Origin: an uncultured Tateyamaria sp.
GTDB taxonomy: Bacteria > Pseudomonadota > Alphaproteobacteria > Rhodobacterales > Rhodobacteraceae
Reading direction: 5' to 3'
Length of the DNA stretch: 64,000 nt
NCBI RefSeq assembly: GCF_947503045.1
Contig: NZ_CANNCF010000007.1
Span: 1 to 64,000 of the forward strand
Below are positions 52,438 to 60,572 of the stretch, in pieces. The notes beneath the pieces were generated by a model. That model was not told the origin of the DNA. It searched no databases and saw nothing but the letters and a program-made list of their open reading frames with translations. The position numbers and the translations under genes are program-made. Each line of letters begins with the position of its first letter. Position 1 is the first letter of the stretch.

Positions 52438-52932
52438 TCAGACGAATTCTACGTTGAGCTCCGAAATCTCCTCTGCGCCTGGTGGTTCCCACATTTGGGA
52501 GGCCATCGTAAATACGTCCTCCGAAACCTCCATCGAAAACGTCTCGCCCTTTTCCTCATTTCGTTTCTGAACCCGCGCCCAGCGGTCCACTTGGGGTAGG
52601 TCGAGCACATATATCTGATAGGTATGGCTCGTGCTCTCTACCTGTTGGCAAAAGAGCCGACGGTCGGCCGTTCTAAGAAGGCCGAGTTCAACAATAGCCT
52701 GATTTCCACTGTCCAGCAGCCCGAGAGCGACCTTCCATATCTGGACCAGGCACCGTTGCTTGCGTTCTGCGTACCATGTCCAAATGTCTGTTTCAGGTCT
52801 GTCAGGCCGGTACAAGTTTATCATCCAATCGTCCAGGATGAACGGCGGCGTCTTGAATTCTTTGCCTAGCTGCCCGGCAAATGTCGTCTTACCGGCTCCC
52901 ACCGGCCCCTCGATAATATGAATACAGCCCAT
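52438..52932 (-). CDS. P-loop ATPase/kinase-like protein coupled to repC
   Basis: The 164-residue protein starts with a Walker A loop (HIIEGPVGAGKTTFAGQLG, GxxGxGKT at residues 9-16) followed by an AAA/zeta-like arrangement: FILDDWMINLYRPDRPE, QAIVELGLLRTADR, YQIYVLDLPQVDRWARVQKRN. It looks like a small kinase (gluconate kinase or zeta-toxin type). The ATG directly follows the repC stop codon with no gap, so its translation is probably coupled to RepC and it is dosed with plasmid replication. A role in plasmid stability is possible but no antitoxin is seen. Confidence 0.72.
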   Translation of the reverse strand: MGCIHIIEGPVGAGKTTFAGQLGKEFKTPPFILDDWMINLYRPDRPETDIWTWYAERKQRCLVQIWKVALGLLDSGNQAIVELGLLRTADRRLFCQQVESTSHTYQIYVLDLPQVDRWARVQKRNEEKGETFSMEVSEDVFTMASQMWEPPGAEEISELNVEFV

Positions 52933-54246
52933 TTACGCTCTCACTTCGCTCAATCGCCCATAAAAACTGCGGTCCAAATGCAATTCCCCTGCCCTAGCCT
53001 TCTCGACCATTCCTCGGAGATAGCCACCAGGCGATTTGACCTCTCCGGTTGTGTGCTTGTCGAAGATCAGAGCGATCGCGGCGGCCGCAACGGCGGGTCC
53101 AAGCGCCTTCTGCGAAAGATTCCAGGCATCTTCGGATATCCCCGCCATTCCCCTGATCTGCCCGGCGGCACGGTGCAACTCGTTCCAGTTTCGGATATAT
53201 CCGCCCCCAAGATCCCGCGCTATCTCGGCAAAATGCGGACAGGTTGCCATCAGAATCGGGATATCGACCTCTGAAGTGCGTTTGTTGGTATGGGTACTCC
53301 ACTGGATATCAAGATCCACTTCTTCCGGCCTTTCAACCCGCTCAGGTTTTGGCTTTTCTGGCTCAACGCCCGCCGCGTGCTTTTTTTCAAAGCGGTTACT
53401 ATATACAGGATCAGGTTGGTTTGTAGTTAGTATATGGGTGCCATCAGAGACACCTGTGGGTGTCATATTTACATTGATTGGAACATCATTTCTTGCAGAA
53501 GACGCCTCCGGATTTGGTGATTTGAAGTCAGATTCCTCTGGCCAATCGAAAGCAGCTTCAAAAGCTTCCTCCACACGATCCTTGAAGGCTTTGAACCAGT
53601 CCACGATGTCCAGGAGTTTATTGGCCGTGGTGGTGCGCTTAGGCAGCCCCTGAAGCAGCACGGCGAATTCTTCCTCCAAATCCTTCCACGGACCTCTGAG
53701 GCCGCTCTCCAGAGCTTTGTCGATCTTCGCGCGGATAACACGCCGTGTAATCGTCACAACGTTCCTCAGAGAGGCACAGAACGCGCGTTCCTGCTTCAGC
53801 TGGGCGTAAAGTGCCTCAAACTCTTCTGCACGCGCTGCGAGCGGCGCTAGATCGAAGCCATAGGCCTCCACAATCACACCATCCTCGTCCCTGTGGCCGT
53901 AGCGCTTGCCGTTTGGGCTGTCCTTGATCCAGATAAGGCCCAGTTCCGCCAGCCGACGCACGTGACGTCTCAGCGTGGACAGTGAGAATCCTGTCTGTTC
54001 CATCAGGAAGTTGTTCGAGGCCCAGACGATCGGCCGCCTACCTTGCTCCCAGTCCTGGGGCTGCGTGAAGGCGGCAAAAGTATCGAGCAGCAGGAGATCT
54101 TGTGCCTGCAGGCCGATTGCAGCTGCCACACGCTTTGCGGCACTGGTTGCCTGTGATTTGGGTATAGAAAGCTGTTCACCGGCTTGTGCGTGCTTTTCAG
54201 CGACCACAAGGCCCGGCGTTGGCTTGCGCCATCCGTTATGTTTCAT
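52933..54246 (-). CDS. repC: RepC replication initiator of a repABC plasmid
   Basis: The 437-residue product matches RepC: the N-terminal domain with LLLLDTFAAFTQPQDWEQGRRPIVWASNNFL and the winged-helix SLSTLRRHVRRLAELGLIWI, YGHRDEDGVIVEAYGFDLAPLAAR, a variable low-complexity middle and the C-terminal GGYIRNWNELHRAAGQIRG and SPGGYLRGMVEKARAGEL. RepC starts replication at an origin within its own gene. The ribosome site (GGAGG) lies 13 bases before the ATG, partly within a small GTGT/ACAC hairpin, as expected for control by the countertranscribed RNA in the 242-base repB-repC gap. It is transcribed with repA and repB. Confidence 0.95.
   Translation of the reverse strand: MKHNGWRKPTPGLVVAEKHAQAGEQLSIPKSQATSAAKRVAAAIGLQAQDLLLLDTFAAFTQPQDWEQGRRPIVWASNNFLMEQTGFSLSTLRRHVRRLAELGLIWIKDSPNGKRYGHRDEDGVIVEAYGFDLAPLAARAEEFEALYAQLKQERAFCASLRNVVTITRRVIRAKIDKALESGLRGPWKDLEEEFAVLLQGLPKRTTTANKLLDIVDWFKAFKDRVEEAFEAAFDWPEESDFKSPNPEASSARNDVPINVNMTPTGVSDGTHILTTNQPDPVYSNRFEKKHAAGVEPEKPKPERVERPEEVDLDIQWSTHTNKRTSEVDIPILMATCPHFAEIARDLGGGYIRNWNELHRAAGQIRGMAGISEDAWNLSQKALGPAVAAAAIALIFDKHTTGEVKSPGGYLRGMVEKARAGELHLDRSFYGRLSEVRA
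53390..53540. other. AT-rich segment inside repC, candidate replication origin
   Basis: The middle of repC is clearly richer in A and T than its flanks (for example ACTATATAC near 53398 and CATATTTACATTGATTGG near 53465). In repABC plasmids studied elsewhere the origin lies in such a segment of repC. No iterons were found by eye. Confidence 0.4.
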
Positions 54247-54316
54247 GAGTGTTTTTACACCTCCATCAGTTGAATGAAGGCAAAAGGGTCCCGTTCACCA
54301 AATCGGTGTTGTGTCG

Positions 54317-54345
54317 TTGACATCGATTCGCGGAGAAGCTATTTA
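54317..54345 (+). promoter_or_regulatory. Promoter of the repC countertranscribed RNA
   Basis: TTGACA (54317-54322), a 17-base spacer and TATTTA (54340-54345) lie on the strand opposite to repC, between repB and repC. This is the position and direction of the antisense promoter in repABC operons. The -35 hexamer is consensus. Confidence 0.8.
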
Positions 54346-54351
54346 GTCACT

Positions 54352-54404
54352 GCTAGATGAATTAAGTTGAGCTCTCTGACCGCGAGGTTTGGGGGCTTTT
54401 CTTT
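54352..54404 (+). ncRNA. Countertranscribed RNA (incompatibility RNA) of the repABC operon
   Basis: A promoter with consensus -35 and a strong terminator frame an RNA of about 53 bases in the repB-repC gap, antisense to the repABC messenger. Known repABC plasmids make a ctRNA of similar size here, which pairs with the leader of repC, forms a hairpin and lowers RepC synthesis, fixing copy number and incompatibility. The start is set seven bases after the -10 box and could shift by a base or two. Confidence 0.75.
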
Positions 54405-54406
54405 TG
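54372..54406 (+). terminator. Intrinsic terminator of the ctRNA
   Basis: GCTCTCTGACC (54372-54382) and GGTTTGGGGGC (54387-54397) form an 11-position stem with one mismatch and G-U pairs around a GCGA tetraloop, followed by TTTTCTTTT. It is the best intrinsic terminator in the window. Confidence 0.85.
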
Positions 54407-54488
54407 CCGTTAGATCACGTGATGTTCCCTTTCTGCTCTTGCCTCAATGAGGGTCGTGCGCCCTTCCCTGTCGTAGCAGGTGAGCGTT

Positions 54489-55526
54489 TCATTTCTTCGA
54501 CCCATGTTCTTGTAGGTAAGCGGCGATGACATCGCCCAAGCCTTCCAGGCTTTGCTTATCCAAATTCATTCCGGCAGCGCTGACGGATAGCTTTCCGCCT
54601 TGCGATGACATCGAGAGTTTTCTCGATCCAACTGATCGCGTCACAATCAATTTCTTGGGCTTTGCGGGCGCCTTAGTCTTGAGCGCTTTGTCTTCTGATA
54701 GGCTCGAAACAGCTTTTTGAAGATCAGGAAAGCTGAGGTCATAAGCATTCTTGAATTTATTCAAGATTTGCTCGCGATCTCTAAAAACTGCTCTACCGCG
54801 CGAAACAATGCTCTCATGCACGCCTATCCGCTTTGCAAACGAAACAGCGGTTACGCTGCCAGAGCGGCTACTCAACTTTAGATTTTCAAACATCTCTCCA
54901 ATTGACAGGAGACGTTCGAACGGGCCGAGGTTTTCCCGCTCCTCGTTCTCTCGAAATCGCATGAAGAGAAGTTCGAACTCTTCGTCTTCGGACCCGCGCT
55001 TCTCTGGCGATGCCAGCACTGCACGCAGAGGTCTCCCAAGCTGCTCTGCAATTGCATGTCGCCGACGACCTGTAATCAAATTAAACTGAACGCCATCAAC
55101 ATTCTCTGGGTCGAGCGGATCGGGCTTCCAGTTCGGATCACTCGGCCAGACTTGTATCGGAGTATCTTGTCCGTTGGCCTCAATACTGTTCTTTAGGGAC
55201 TGAAATTGCTCTTGGGACTGCCAGTCCGTACGTCGATCAGATCCCAGCCGATCAGTGACAAATGCATGGTTCAAGGACAGCTCATGGTGACCACTGAGGA
55301 TATCGTCCATCATTTTTTGACGAGCTCTACTCAACGCCGCTTTGTTTTGCTCAACGGCACCAGCCTTCCAGGCGCTCCCAGCACCACCGATGCGAGGCTT
55401 TGCAGCTGGAGACGGCTCTGGCGTCGGGTTCTCGGCTACTGACGGTGTTTCTATATCAGCTCTTTCGGAAGACCCGCTGTCGTCCGTCTTGGTTGTATCC
55501 TGCAACAAGGAACGCTTAAGTTTCAT
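54489..55526 (-). CDS. repB: RepB centromere-binding partition protein (ParB family)
   Basis: The 345-residue product is a ParB/RepB protein: the ParB-like nuclease-fold segment with LKNSIEANGQDTPIQVWPSD, NLITGRRRHAIAEQLGRPLRAVL and LLFMRFRENEERENLGPFERLLSIG, then the helix-turn-helix VTAVSFAKRIGVHESIVSRGRAVF and a C-terminal dimer part. It binds parS sites and works with RepA. A CTTGAATTTATTCAAG palindrome, a likely parS, lies within its own gene. The start codon overlaps the repA stop by 4 bases (ATGA). Confidence 0.94.
   Translation of the reverse strand: MKLKRSLLQDTTKTDDSGSSERADIETPSVAENPTPEPSPAAKPRIGGAGSAWKAGAVEQNKAALSRARQKMMDDILSGHHELSLNHAFVTDRLGSDRRTDWQSQEQFQSLKNSIEANGQDTPIQVWPSDPNWKPDPLDPENVDGVQFNLITGRRRHAIAEQLGRPLRAVLASPEKRGSEDEEFELLFMRFRENEERENLGPFERLLSIGEMFENLKLSSRSGSVTAVSFAKRIGVHESIVSRGRAVFRDREQILNKFKNAYDLSFPDLQKAVSSLSEDKALKTKAPAKPKKLIVTRSVGSRKLSMSSQGGKLSVSAAGMNLDKQSLEGLGDVIAAYLQEHGSKK
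54750..54765. repeat. Candidate parS palindrome inside repB
   Basis: CTTGAATTTATTCAAG has 7-bp perfect arms around TT. With flanks, 19 of 20 bases equal the palindrome at 57023-57038. Two copies close to repA and repB, and nowhere else noticed in the window, suggest the partition centromere. Confidence 0.65.
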
Positions 55527-56881
55527 GCCGTTTCCTCCGCATCTTCTTCATAGAATTCGTTGATCCAAGTTTCTGAATAGCCACGCTCACGGCCCGGCCA
55601 GATCCTAGAAACAATTGCATCGTTGACAGCGTCAGCATTTGTGAGGAACCGTTCGATGCCCTTCTTCTTGCCCCGCGTGTCGGGCTCGTACTCATAAACC
55701 GATTGATAAACGTCTGACGCGTTGGCAATCGCATCTGACCGCAGATAGAACACTGGCAAAACTTCGGTTGGACAGTGCTCCAGCAGATTGGCTACTTGCT
55801 TGAGATCTTGATCATTTGTTCGCTGTACGATTGTAGGCAACAGCATGTTAGCCCCAGTGCCAATCTCAATGCGATCGTGGTCGAGGATATGATTTATCAT
55901 TCCGCGAAGGCCGGTAACGAACGTAGACAAGGTCGCAATATCGAAACCTTTCATCGTCTGTGGAATGACCAAGTTGGTTGAAGCAACAACGTTATTGAGT
56001 TGGAATAGAGTGAGAGCCGGCTGGTAATCGATGATTATGCAATCAAGCGTCTCGCCGAGCGCATCGTCGAACTTCTTTAGATCAACGGTGCCATTCTCCA
56101 CCAGCTCATTAGGAGCTGTCTTAGGTTCATGGTGATCGCGCCAGCGCTCAATGCTGTCCCGAAGATATCTGTAAAAGGCTTTTTCGGGGGGATTGTCACG
56201 GATTAATCGGGTGATCTGCAGCTCGCCCTCAGAGGTTTCACCATGTGCAGGCAATAGCCGCAGACCAGGCCATGAAGTCTTCAGGAAGAAGCTGTCTAAG
56301 GTTTCTGCAGAGTGCTCGGTATATGGCTTGCCATCTTCGGTCATATACAATCCGGCGAAGTCAACGAGTGTTGCAGTGTCCTCAGTAGGGAGTTGAGGCA
56401 GCCCTTCGCCGCCAACGAAGTAAAGAGTGATTGTGCTTTGAGGGTCGGCGTCCATAACACCAACCCGCATCCCAAAATGTAAACTCAAGTATTGAGCAAA
56501 ATGGGCCGCTGTCAGCGATTTGGCCGTGCCGCCTTTCTGGCTTGCGAACGAAATTACCGGAAGTGAATCGCCAGGTTTGCGCCAAGCAAGATAATCGTAT
56601 GGCCGTTTTGCCGATGCAGCCAAGAGGGCCCGTATGTGCATCAAATCGACAAGCGTGAAGACCCGCTCTCTGCCAACATATTCGCCGGCAGGAAAGTTAT
56701 GATTCTCTCTGGCAAATTTTGTCAGATACTGAATGCTAACATTGAGAAACCGTGCGCACTGACGCATTGACCAAGATCGCTCGATACGATTTCGGATGGT
56801 AAGGTCCTTGTTGACCGAGACCATTGTCTTGTCGAGACCGCGTGAGAGGTCGTTCAAAAATTGTTCTAATGTACCGCTCAT
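55523..56881 (-). CDS. repA: RepA partition ATPase (ParA family)
   Basis: The 452-residue product has an N-terminal DNA-binding part (WSMRQCARFLNVSIQYLTKFARENHNFP, residues about 36-65) and a ParA ATPase domain with the deviant Walker A ISFASQKGGTAKSLTAAHF, the DADPQST motif and the Walker B-like CIIIDYQPAL. It partitions the plasmid with RepB and represses the repABC promoter. It is first in the leftward repA-repB-repC operon. The promoter must lie in the 140 bases upstream, next to the parS-like palindrome at the end of the icmT gene. Confidence 0.95.
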   Translation of the reverse strand: MSGTLEQFLNDLSRGLDKTMVSVNKDLTIRNRIERSWSMRQCARFLNVSIQYLTKFARENHNFPAGEYVGRERVFTLVDLMHIRALLAASAKRPYDYLAWRKPGDSLPVISFASQKGGTAKSLTAAHFAQYLSLHFGMRVGVMDADPQSTITLYFVGGEGLPQLPTEDTATLVDFAGLYMTEDGKPYTEHSAETLDSFFLKTSWPGLRLLPAHGETSEGELQITRLIRDNPPEKAFYRYLRDSIERWRDHHEPKTAPNELVENGTVDLKKFDDALGETLDCIIIDYQPALTLFQLNNVVASTNLVIPQTMKGFDIATLSTFVTGLRGMINHILDHDRIEIGTGANMLLPTIVQRTNDQDLKQVANLLEHCPTEVLPVFYLRSDAIANASDVYQSVYEYEPDTRGKKKGIERFLTNADAVNDAIVSRIWPGRERGYSETWINEFYEEDAEETA

Positions 56882-57022
56882 GATACTTACCGCTGCTCCC
56901 GATTCTCTTATGGAATCGATTCTGCACCCGTAGTAGCATGGTTAGGCATATCTTGTACAGATAACGCGCTTCTATGCTAAATAGACGCTTCTTATGGGCC
57001 TTACTAGAGCGAACTTTGAATT

Positions 57023-57038
57023 CTTGAATATATTCAAG
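57023..57038. repeat. Candidate parS palindrome upstream of repA
   Basis: CTTGAATATATTCAAG is a perfect 16-bp palindrome, flanked further out by GAGCGA (57008-57013) and TCGCTC (57040-57045), also reverse complements. It straddles the icmT stop codon, 142 bases before the repA start. A near-identical copy lies in repB. Confidence 0.7.
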
Positions 57039-57378
57039 ATCGCTCTGTCTGTGAATTGGGGAGACTTGTATGAAGAGCATCCGCTCCATACTCGACCATC
57101 GGCCGAAGCCGCGTATACGAGACAGCTGGACGGAATGCCCCGACCAGCTTTGATCGCGCCAGGCGCATGAGGTTCTCAAGCGAATAGTTGAAGTAGCTCG
57201 CCACCGTGAACCCTGCGATCGCGAAGACAAGCACGGCGAAGGTCCACCATCGGATGTGGAAGATGAACAGGATGATGAAGAAGATCAGCCGTGCGTCGAA
57301 GAACATGAGATGCGGTCGCGCCATGGCGTAGCGCCAATGTACCGTCGAGCGATAGATATTGTAACGGTCATCCGCCAT
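57034..57378 (-). CDS. icmT: IcmT/TraK-like transfer protein
   Basis: The 114-residue protein has the IcmT core: YRSTVHWRYAMARPHLMFFDARLIFFIILFIFHIRWWTFAVLV, where FFDAR and HIRWWTF are the family signatures, with two membrane segments. IcmT/TraK is a small inner-membrane protein of Dot/Icm-type secretion and I-type conjugation systems. It is longer than Legionella IcmT by a C-terminal tail. It is the last gene of the leftward transfer operon, 16 bases after dotG. The parS-like palindrome covers its stop. Confidence 0.85.
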   Translation of the reverse strand: MADDRYNIYRSTVHWRYAMARPHLMFFDARLIFFIILFIFHIRWWTFAVLVFAIAGFTVASYFNYSLENLMRLARSKLVGAFRPAVSYTRLRPMVEYGADALHTSLPNSQTERS

Positions 57379-57394
57379 GATCGACCTTTCGCTC

Positions 57395-58690
57395 TCAGCG
57401 CGTGGGCGTTTCTACATTATTGGTGAACAGGACGCCGATGATCTGACGCGAGCGCAGCGAGATCAGTGGGCCTTTCGGAGCGCTTTGTACAAACTCTCCA
57501 GCCAGATCGTTCCCGACCTCTGCAAGGCCTTTGTAAAGCCCTTGTTCGATGGTGGCTGCCGGGCGCGTGACGCCTGTGACGCCGCCAAGATCAATCAGCG
57601 AGGTTCCCGGATCGGAGAGCGCTTCACCAACGCCAGAGACAAAAGCTGCCGCAACGCGTGGTGCATAGCGCGCAAAGAGTCGTCGATCCAAATCCGTCCG
57701 TACTGCAAGCGACTTTTGCCGTGCATCCACTGCGTAGGCCGATACCGGCACCTGTGTTCCATCGGGCAAAACGGCCGAGTTGAACTGCACGACCAGATGG
57801 GTGTTGTTCTGGTTTGCTTCAAAGCCACCCAGTAAGCGGGCACCCTTGAGAGGACCCCTGCGGATTTCCGCGACGACAGGGCCGGGGGTGTCGCTGTCAT
57901 TGGTGATGATGGTTGAGGCCAGAACGACATCACCGGCGCGTATGAGCGGCTGAGAGAGGGCAGGGGAGCTGCGTTGGGCTGCATTGCCATTGGCTGCTGT
58001 GCCTTCAATGGTGGGCTCGTCCTTGGGCAACAGATCTTCTTCGACAACAACTGTGCCTGCCGAGGGTTGGACCTGCCAGGAACTCAGCAATCCTTGCTGC
58101 TGCGTGGCCATCAGCTGCGCAAGTTGATTGATCCGTGCATAGTCAGGTGGTGCGGGCTGGTTCGGGGTCGGCTGGGCCTGCTGCCTCACAGGCTGCTGGC
58201 GATCGATCACGACGGTCCGCGGTTGCTGCGTTTCGACGGGCACATTGGCCGGAGGGAGTGGCCTATTGGGATTGGGCGCGATGGCCGGTGGTTTCTCATC
58301 GATCTGGCGCAGCGGTTCATCCGGTGTCGCGATGAAGGATGTGTCATTGTCTTGCGCCTCACGCGCACCATCCTGGTTCTGCTGCCGCAGGTTGTCCTGA
58401 TAGCGCTCTGACGTGCGCAACTGATCGCCCGCAGGCGTATCATCGACGTTTGGCGTGCCCGCGACCCTGCTCGGACCAATCAGCTCGGGGTTTTTCCAAA
58501 CCTCATATCCAACCGCACCCCCAACAACGAGAACGGTGAGGACGGCGATGTTCCTGAAGGAGAGGAATCCACCTTTACGCTCGCGGTTGATATGACTGGT
58601 GCGTTCTCGATTTGCGGAGTCCGTCGGATCGACCGCTGGGCCGACATCGGCGGCATCACTGTTCTTGTTTGGTTCTTTTGACTCACTCAT
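57395..58690 (-). CDS. dotG: DotG/IcmE/VirB10-like core complex protein
   Basis: The 431-residue product has a cytoplasmic N terminus, one membrane helix (NIAVLTVLVVGGAVGYEVW, residues about 48-66), a Pro/Gln-rich periplasmic linker and a C-terminal VirB10/TrbI-like barrel: AGDVVLASTIITNDSDTPGP, VVAEIRRGPLKGARLLGGF, LVVQFNSAVLPDGTQVPVSAYAVD. This spans both membranes in the core complex. It lacks the long repeats of Legionella DotG, as expected for conjugative relatives (TraO). Its start overlaps the dotH stop by 4 bases. Confidence 0.9.
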   Translation of the reverse strand: MSESKEPNKNSDAADVGPAVDPTDSANRERTSHINRERKGGFLSFRNIAVLTVLVVGGAVGYEVWKNPELIGPSRVAGTPNVDDTPAGDQLRTSERYQDNLRQQNQDGAREAQDNDTSFIATPDEPLRQIDEKPPAIAPNPNRPLPPANVPVETQQPRTVVIDRQQPVRQQAQPTPNQPAPPDYARINQLAQLMATQQQGLLSSWQVQPSAGTVVVEEDLLPKDEPTIEGTAANGNAAQRSSPALSQPLIRAGDVVLASTIITNDSDTPGPVVAEIRRGPLKGARLLGGFEANQNNTHLVVQFNSAVLPDGTQVPVSAYAVDARQKSLAVRTDLDRRLFARYAPRVAAAFVSGVGEALSDPGTSLIDLGGVTGVTRPAATIEQGLYKGLAEVGNDLAGEFVQSAPKGPLISLRSRQIIGVLFTNNVETPTR

Positions 58691-59913
58691 TGAGAAATCC
58701 TCACTTTAGAGACACGGCCGTTCGATGAGATGAGAGCAACCGAGGTCGGTCTGATCCGATAGGCTTTGACCTGTCCAGGACCGGTCAGGATCCGTGAGGC
58801 GGGCGGCGAGATGATTGCATCAGACGATTGCAGATAGATCGCGCCGTCATAGCTCCAGGCCCTGACAGCCGGATTATCAGTCGATAAGCGCACAGCGTTG
58901 CCAGGAATGTCGGCCCCTGTGGCAAAGGCCATCATCACATCGTTCGAGGCGCGCGTGACAGGTTCGCTCTGCCGGGTTTGCAACGGCTTTGTGGCCGCGT
59001 TGGGCCCGAGCCCGTGGACCGTAAAGTCACGGCGGTAATGCGTGTTGAGGGAATTTGTCCGAACCTCGAACACCAAGGGCCGGCTTTCACCCACGAGAGA
59101 CACAACGATGTTGGAGAACCCGTGGGGCACAAGCGGCGTGACCGCAAGTTGGTTCGAGCCTTCCTGCATCGCATAGACCTGGAAGCTTTTGGGCTTGCCA
59201 ATCACGTAGGACGCCACAGGCCAGGCCGCCCCGGTACGATCATAGAAGGCCATGACACTAACGGTATCCGGTCCGGTCAGCAGAACCTCGGGCTCCTGCG
59301 CCGATTCCAGTGTCAGGCGCTTGGCATCTGTGATCGCGTTCGGAAACTGGCCCGAGGGCGGCGTCGCGGCGGCTTTCTGACTTTCATCGACGCGGCGGCG
59401 GTAGTCCCGGATCATTTCAGGTGTCATCGGGAACTGGCTTTGGATCGCTGCGCCATAGGCTGTGATCTCTTCGGGCGTCAGTGGACGGTCGAGATCATCA
59501 AGGCTTTGAAGCAGCTCTTGCGCGCCGACAATCGGGAAGTCTCCGGTTGGCGTCTGCGGCTGCTGGGGCTGGTCCGGCTGCAGGCGCTGATTGATCTCGT
59601 TTTGTGTGAGCGGTTCGGTTCCTGTCGGCAGGTTCTGCTGCGCAGATGCTTGGTTCCCACCGTTCTCAATAGTGACAACGGTTGTGCCGTCGCCTTGACC
59701 GGGCAAGGTCGCAGCTGGCCTGGTCGTAGGTTGGGGCAGGGGGGTCTGAACCTCGTTGCCGGGCGGGACAGTCTCGTCGCCGCTGGCATCAAGCTGAACT
59801 TGTTGCGCCTGAGCTTGGTGGGTCAGGTTCGGCGCGAGAACCACGCCAAGTAAGAGAGCGCTCAAACTACGCGATAGGCGAAGCCGTTTTGAGGATTGAT
59901 ATGTGGTTTGCAT
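58687..59913 (-). CDS. dotH: DotH/IcmK/TraN-like core complex protein
   Basis: The 408-residue product has an N-terminal export signal (LSRSLSALLLGVVLAPNLTHQAQA), a low-complexity Pro/Gln/Thr segment, then EITAYGAAIQSQFPMTPEMIRDYRRRVDESQKAAA, a known DotH/IcmK signature. The C-terminal beta-rich domain contains VSVMAFYDRTGAAWPVASYVIGKP and ends with GQVKAYRIRPTSVALISSNGRV. DotH forms the outer-membrane-associated ring with DotC and DotD. Its ends overlap dotG (4 bases) and dotI (1 base), showing strict operon order dotI-dotH-dotG. Confidence 0.9.
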   Translation of the reverse strand: MQTTYQSSKRLRLSRSLSALLLGVVLAPNLTHQAQAQQVQLDASGDETVPPGNEVQTPLPQPTTRPAATLPGQGDGTTVVTIENGGNQASAQQNLPTGTEPLTQNEINQRLQPDQPQQPQTPTGDFPIVGAQELLQSLDDLDRPLTPEEITAYGAAIQSQFPMTPEMIRDYRRRVDESQKAAATPPSGQFPNAITDAKRLTLESAQEPEVLLTGPDTVSVMAFYDRTGAAWPVASYVIGKPKSFQVYAMQEGSNQLAVTPLVPHGFSNIVVSLVGESRPLVFEVRTNSLNTHYRRDFTVHGLGPNAATKPLQTRQSEPVTRASNDVMMAFATGADIPGNAVRLSTDNPAVRAWSYDGAIYLQSSDAIISPPASRILTGPGQVKAYRIRPTSVALISSNGRVSKVRISQ

Positions 59914-60560
59914 CAGGCACCTCCGGGAGCCGCGATGAAGCGGGAGATGGCCATCGCATAGGGGGATTCATAGGTTTGCAGCCGCTCAATATTGACGGTG
60001 ATCATGAAGTTCTGACCTGTCACCTCGGAGGCTGATTGATAGGTGACGCGCAACGGGATCTGCACGATCCACTCATAGACGCCGCGATCATTGATGCCCT
60101 CGCGGACAATGACCGCATTGTTGGCGACAGCCGTCGTGTTCAGGCGACGGCTTTGCACGAGATCGAGCATCTGGCTCTTCTGGACGGCTTCTACAAACTG
60201 ATTCCAGCCCGTGGGCTTGGTAAAATACTGCAGGGCGTTGTTAAAATCGGCGCGGTAATTGGCAAAATCGTAGGTGAGGGACGACGTCACCGCCTTGACC
60301 GCGAAATTGCTGACCTCGGCGGCAGACTGATGCGGCTTATCAAGCGGGACGAGCGGCAGGAGCTGACCGTCCGTCGTGGTCGCAAAGTAGCGCGGTTCAG
60401 GACGGTTCACGGCCAGATAAGCGGTCGAAGCTGCCAGCACAGTTGTTGACAGGCCAAGACCGAGCGCGATCTTGGCCATGACCTTGTAGGATATCTCGAA
60501 TGTGCGCGCCGAGCGCAGAATGGATTCGGCTGCGCTCAGGTTCTCATTGTCAGGCAGCAT
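59913..60560 (-). CDS. dotI: DotI/IcmL/TraM-like inner-membrane protein
   Basis: The 215-residue product has a membrane helix near residues 29-50 (MAKIALGLGLSTTVLAASTAYLA) and a periplasmic DotI/IcmL domain: YFATTTDGQLLPLVPLDKPH, VTSSLTYDFANYRADFNNALQYFT and WIVQIPLRVTYQSASEVTGQNFMITVNIERL. DotI is the counterpart of VirB8. It lies 12 bases after the DsbC-like gene and overlaps dotH by one base. Confidence 0.92.
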   Translation of the reverse strand: MLPDNENLSAAESILRSARTFEISYKVMAKIALGLGLSTTVLAASTAYLAVNRPEPRYFATTTDGQLLPLVPLDKPHQSAAEVSNFAVKAVTSSLTYDFANYRADFNNALQYFTKPTGWNQFVEAVQKSQMLDLVQSRRLNTTAVANNAVIVREGINDRGVYEWIVQIPLRVTYQSASEVTGQNFMITVNIERLQTYESPYAMAISRFIAAPGGA

Positions 60561-60572
60561 CGGCGCATCTCG

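Noticed and set aside
55968-55991. GTTG...CAAC imperfect palindrome inside repA as a parS site
   Set aside because: Only four-base arms match and there is no second copy, unlike the CTTGAATNNATTCAAG pair.
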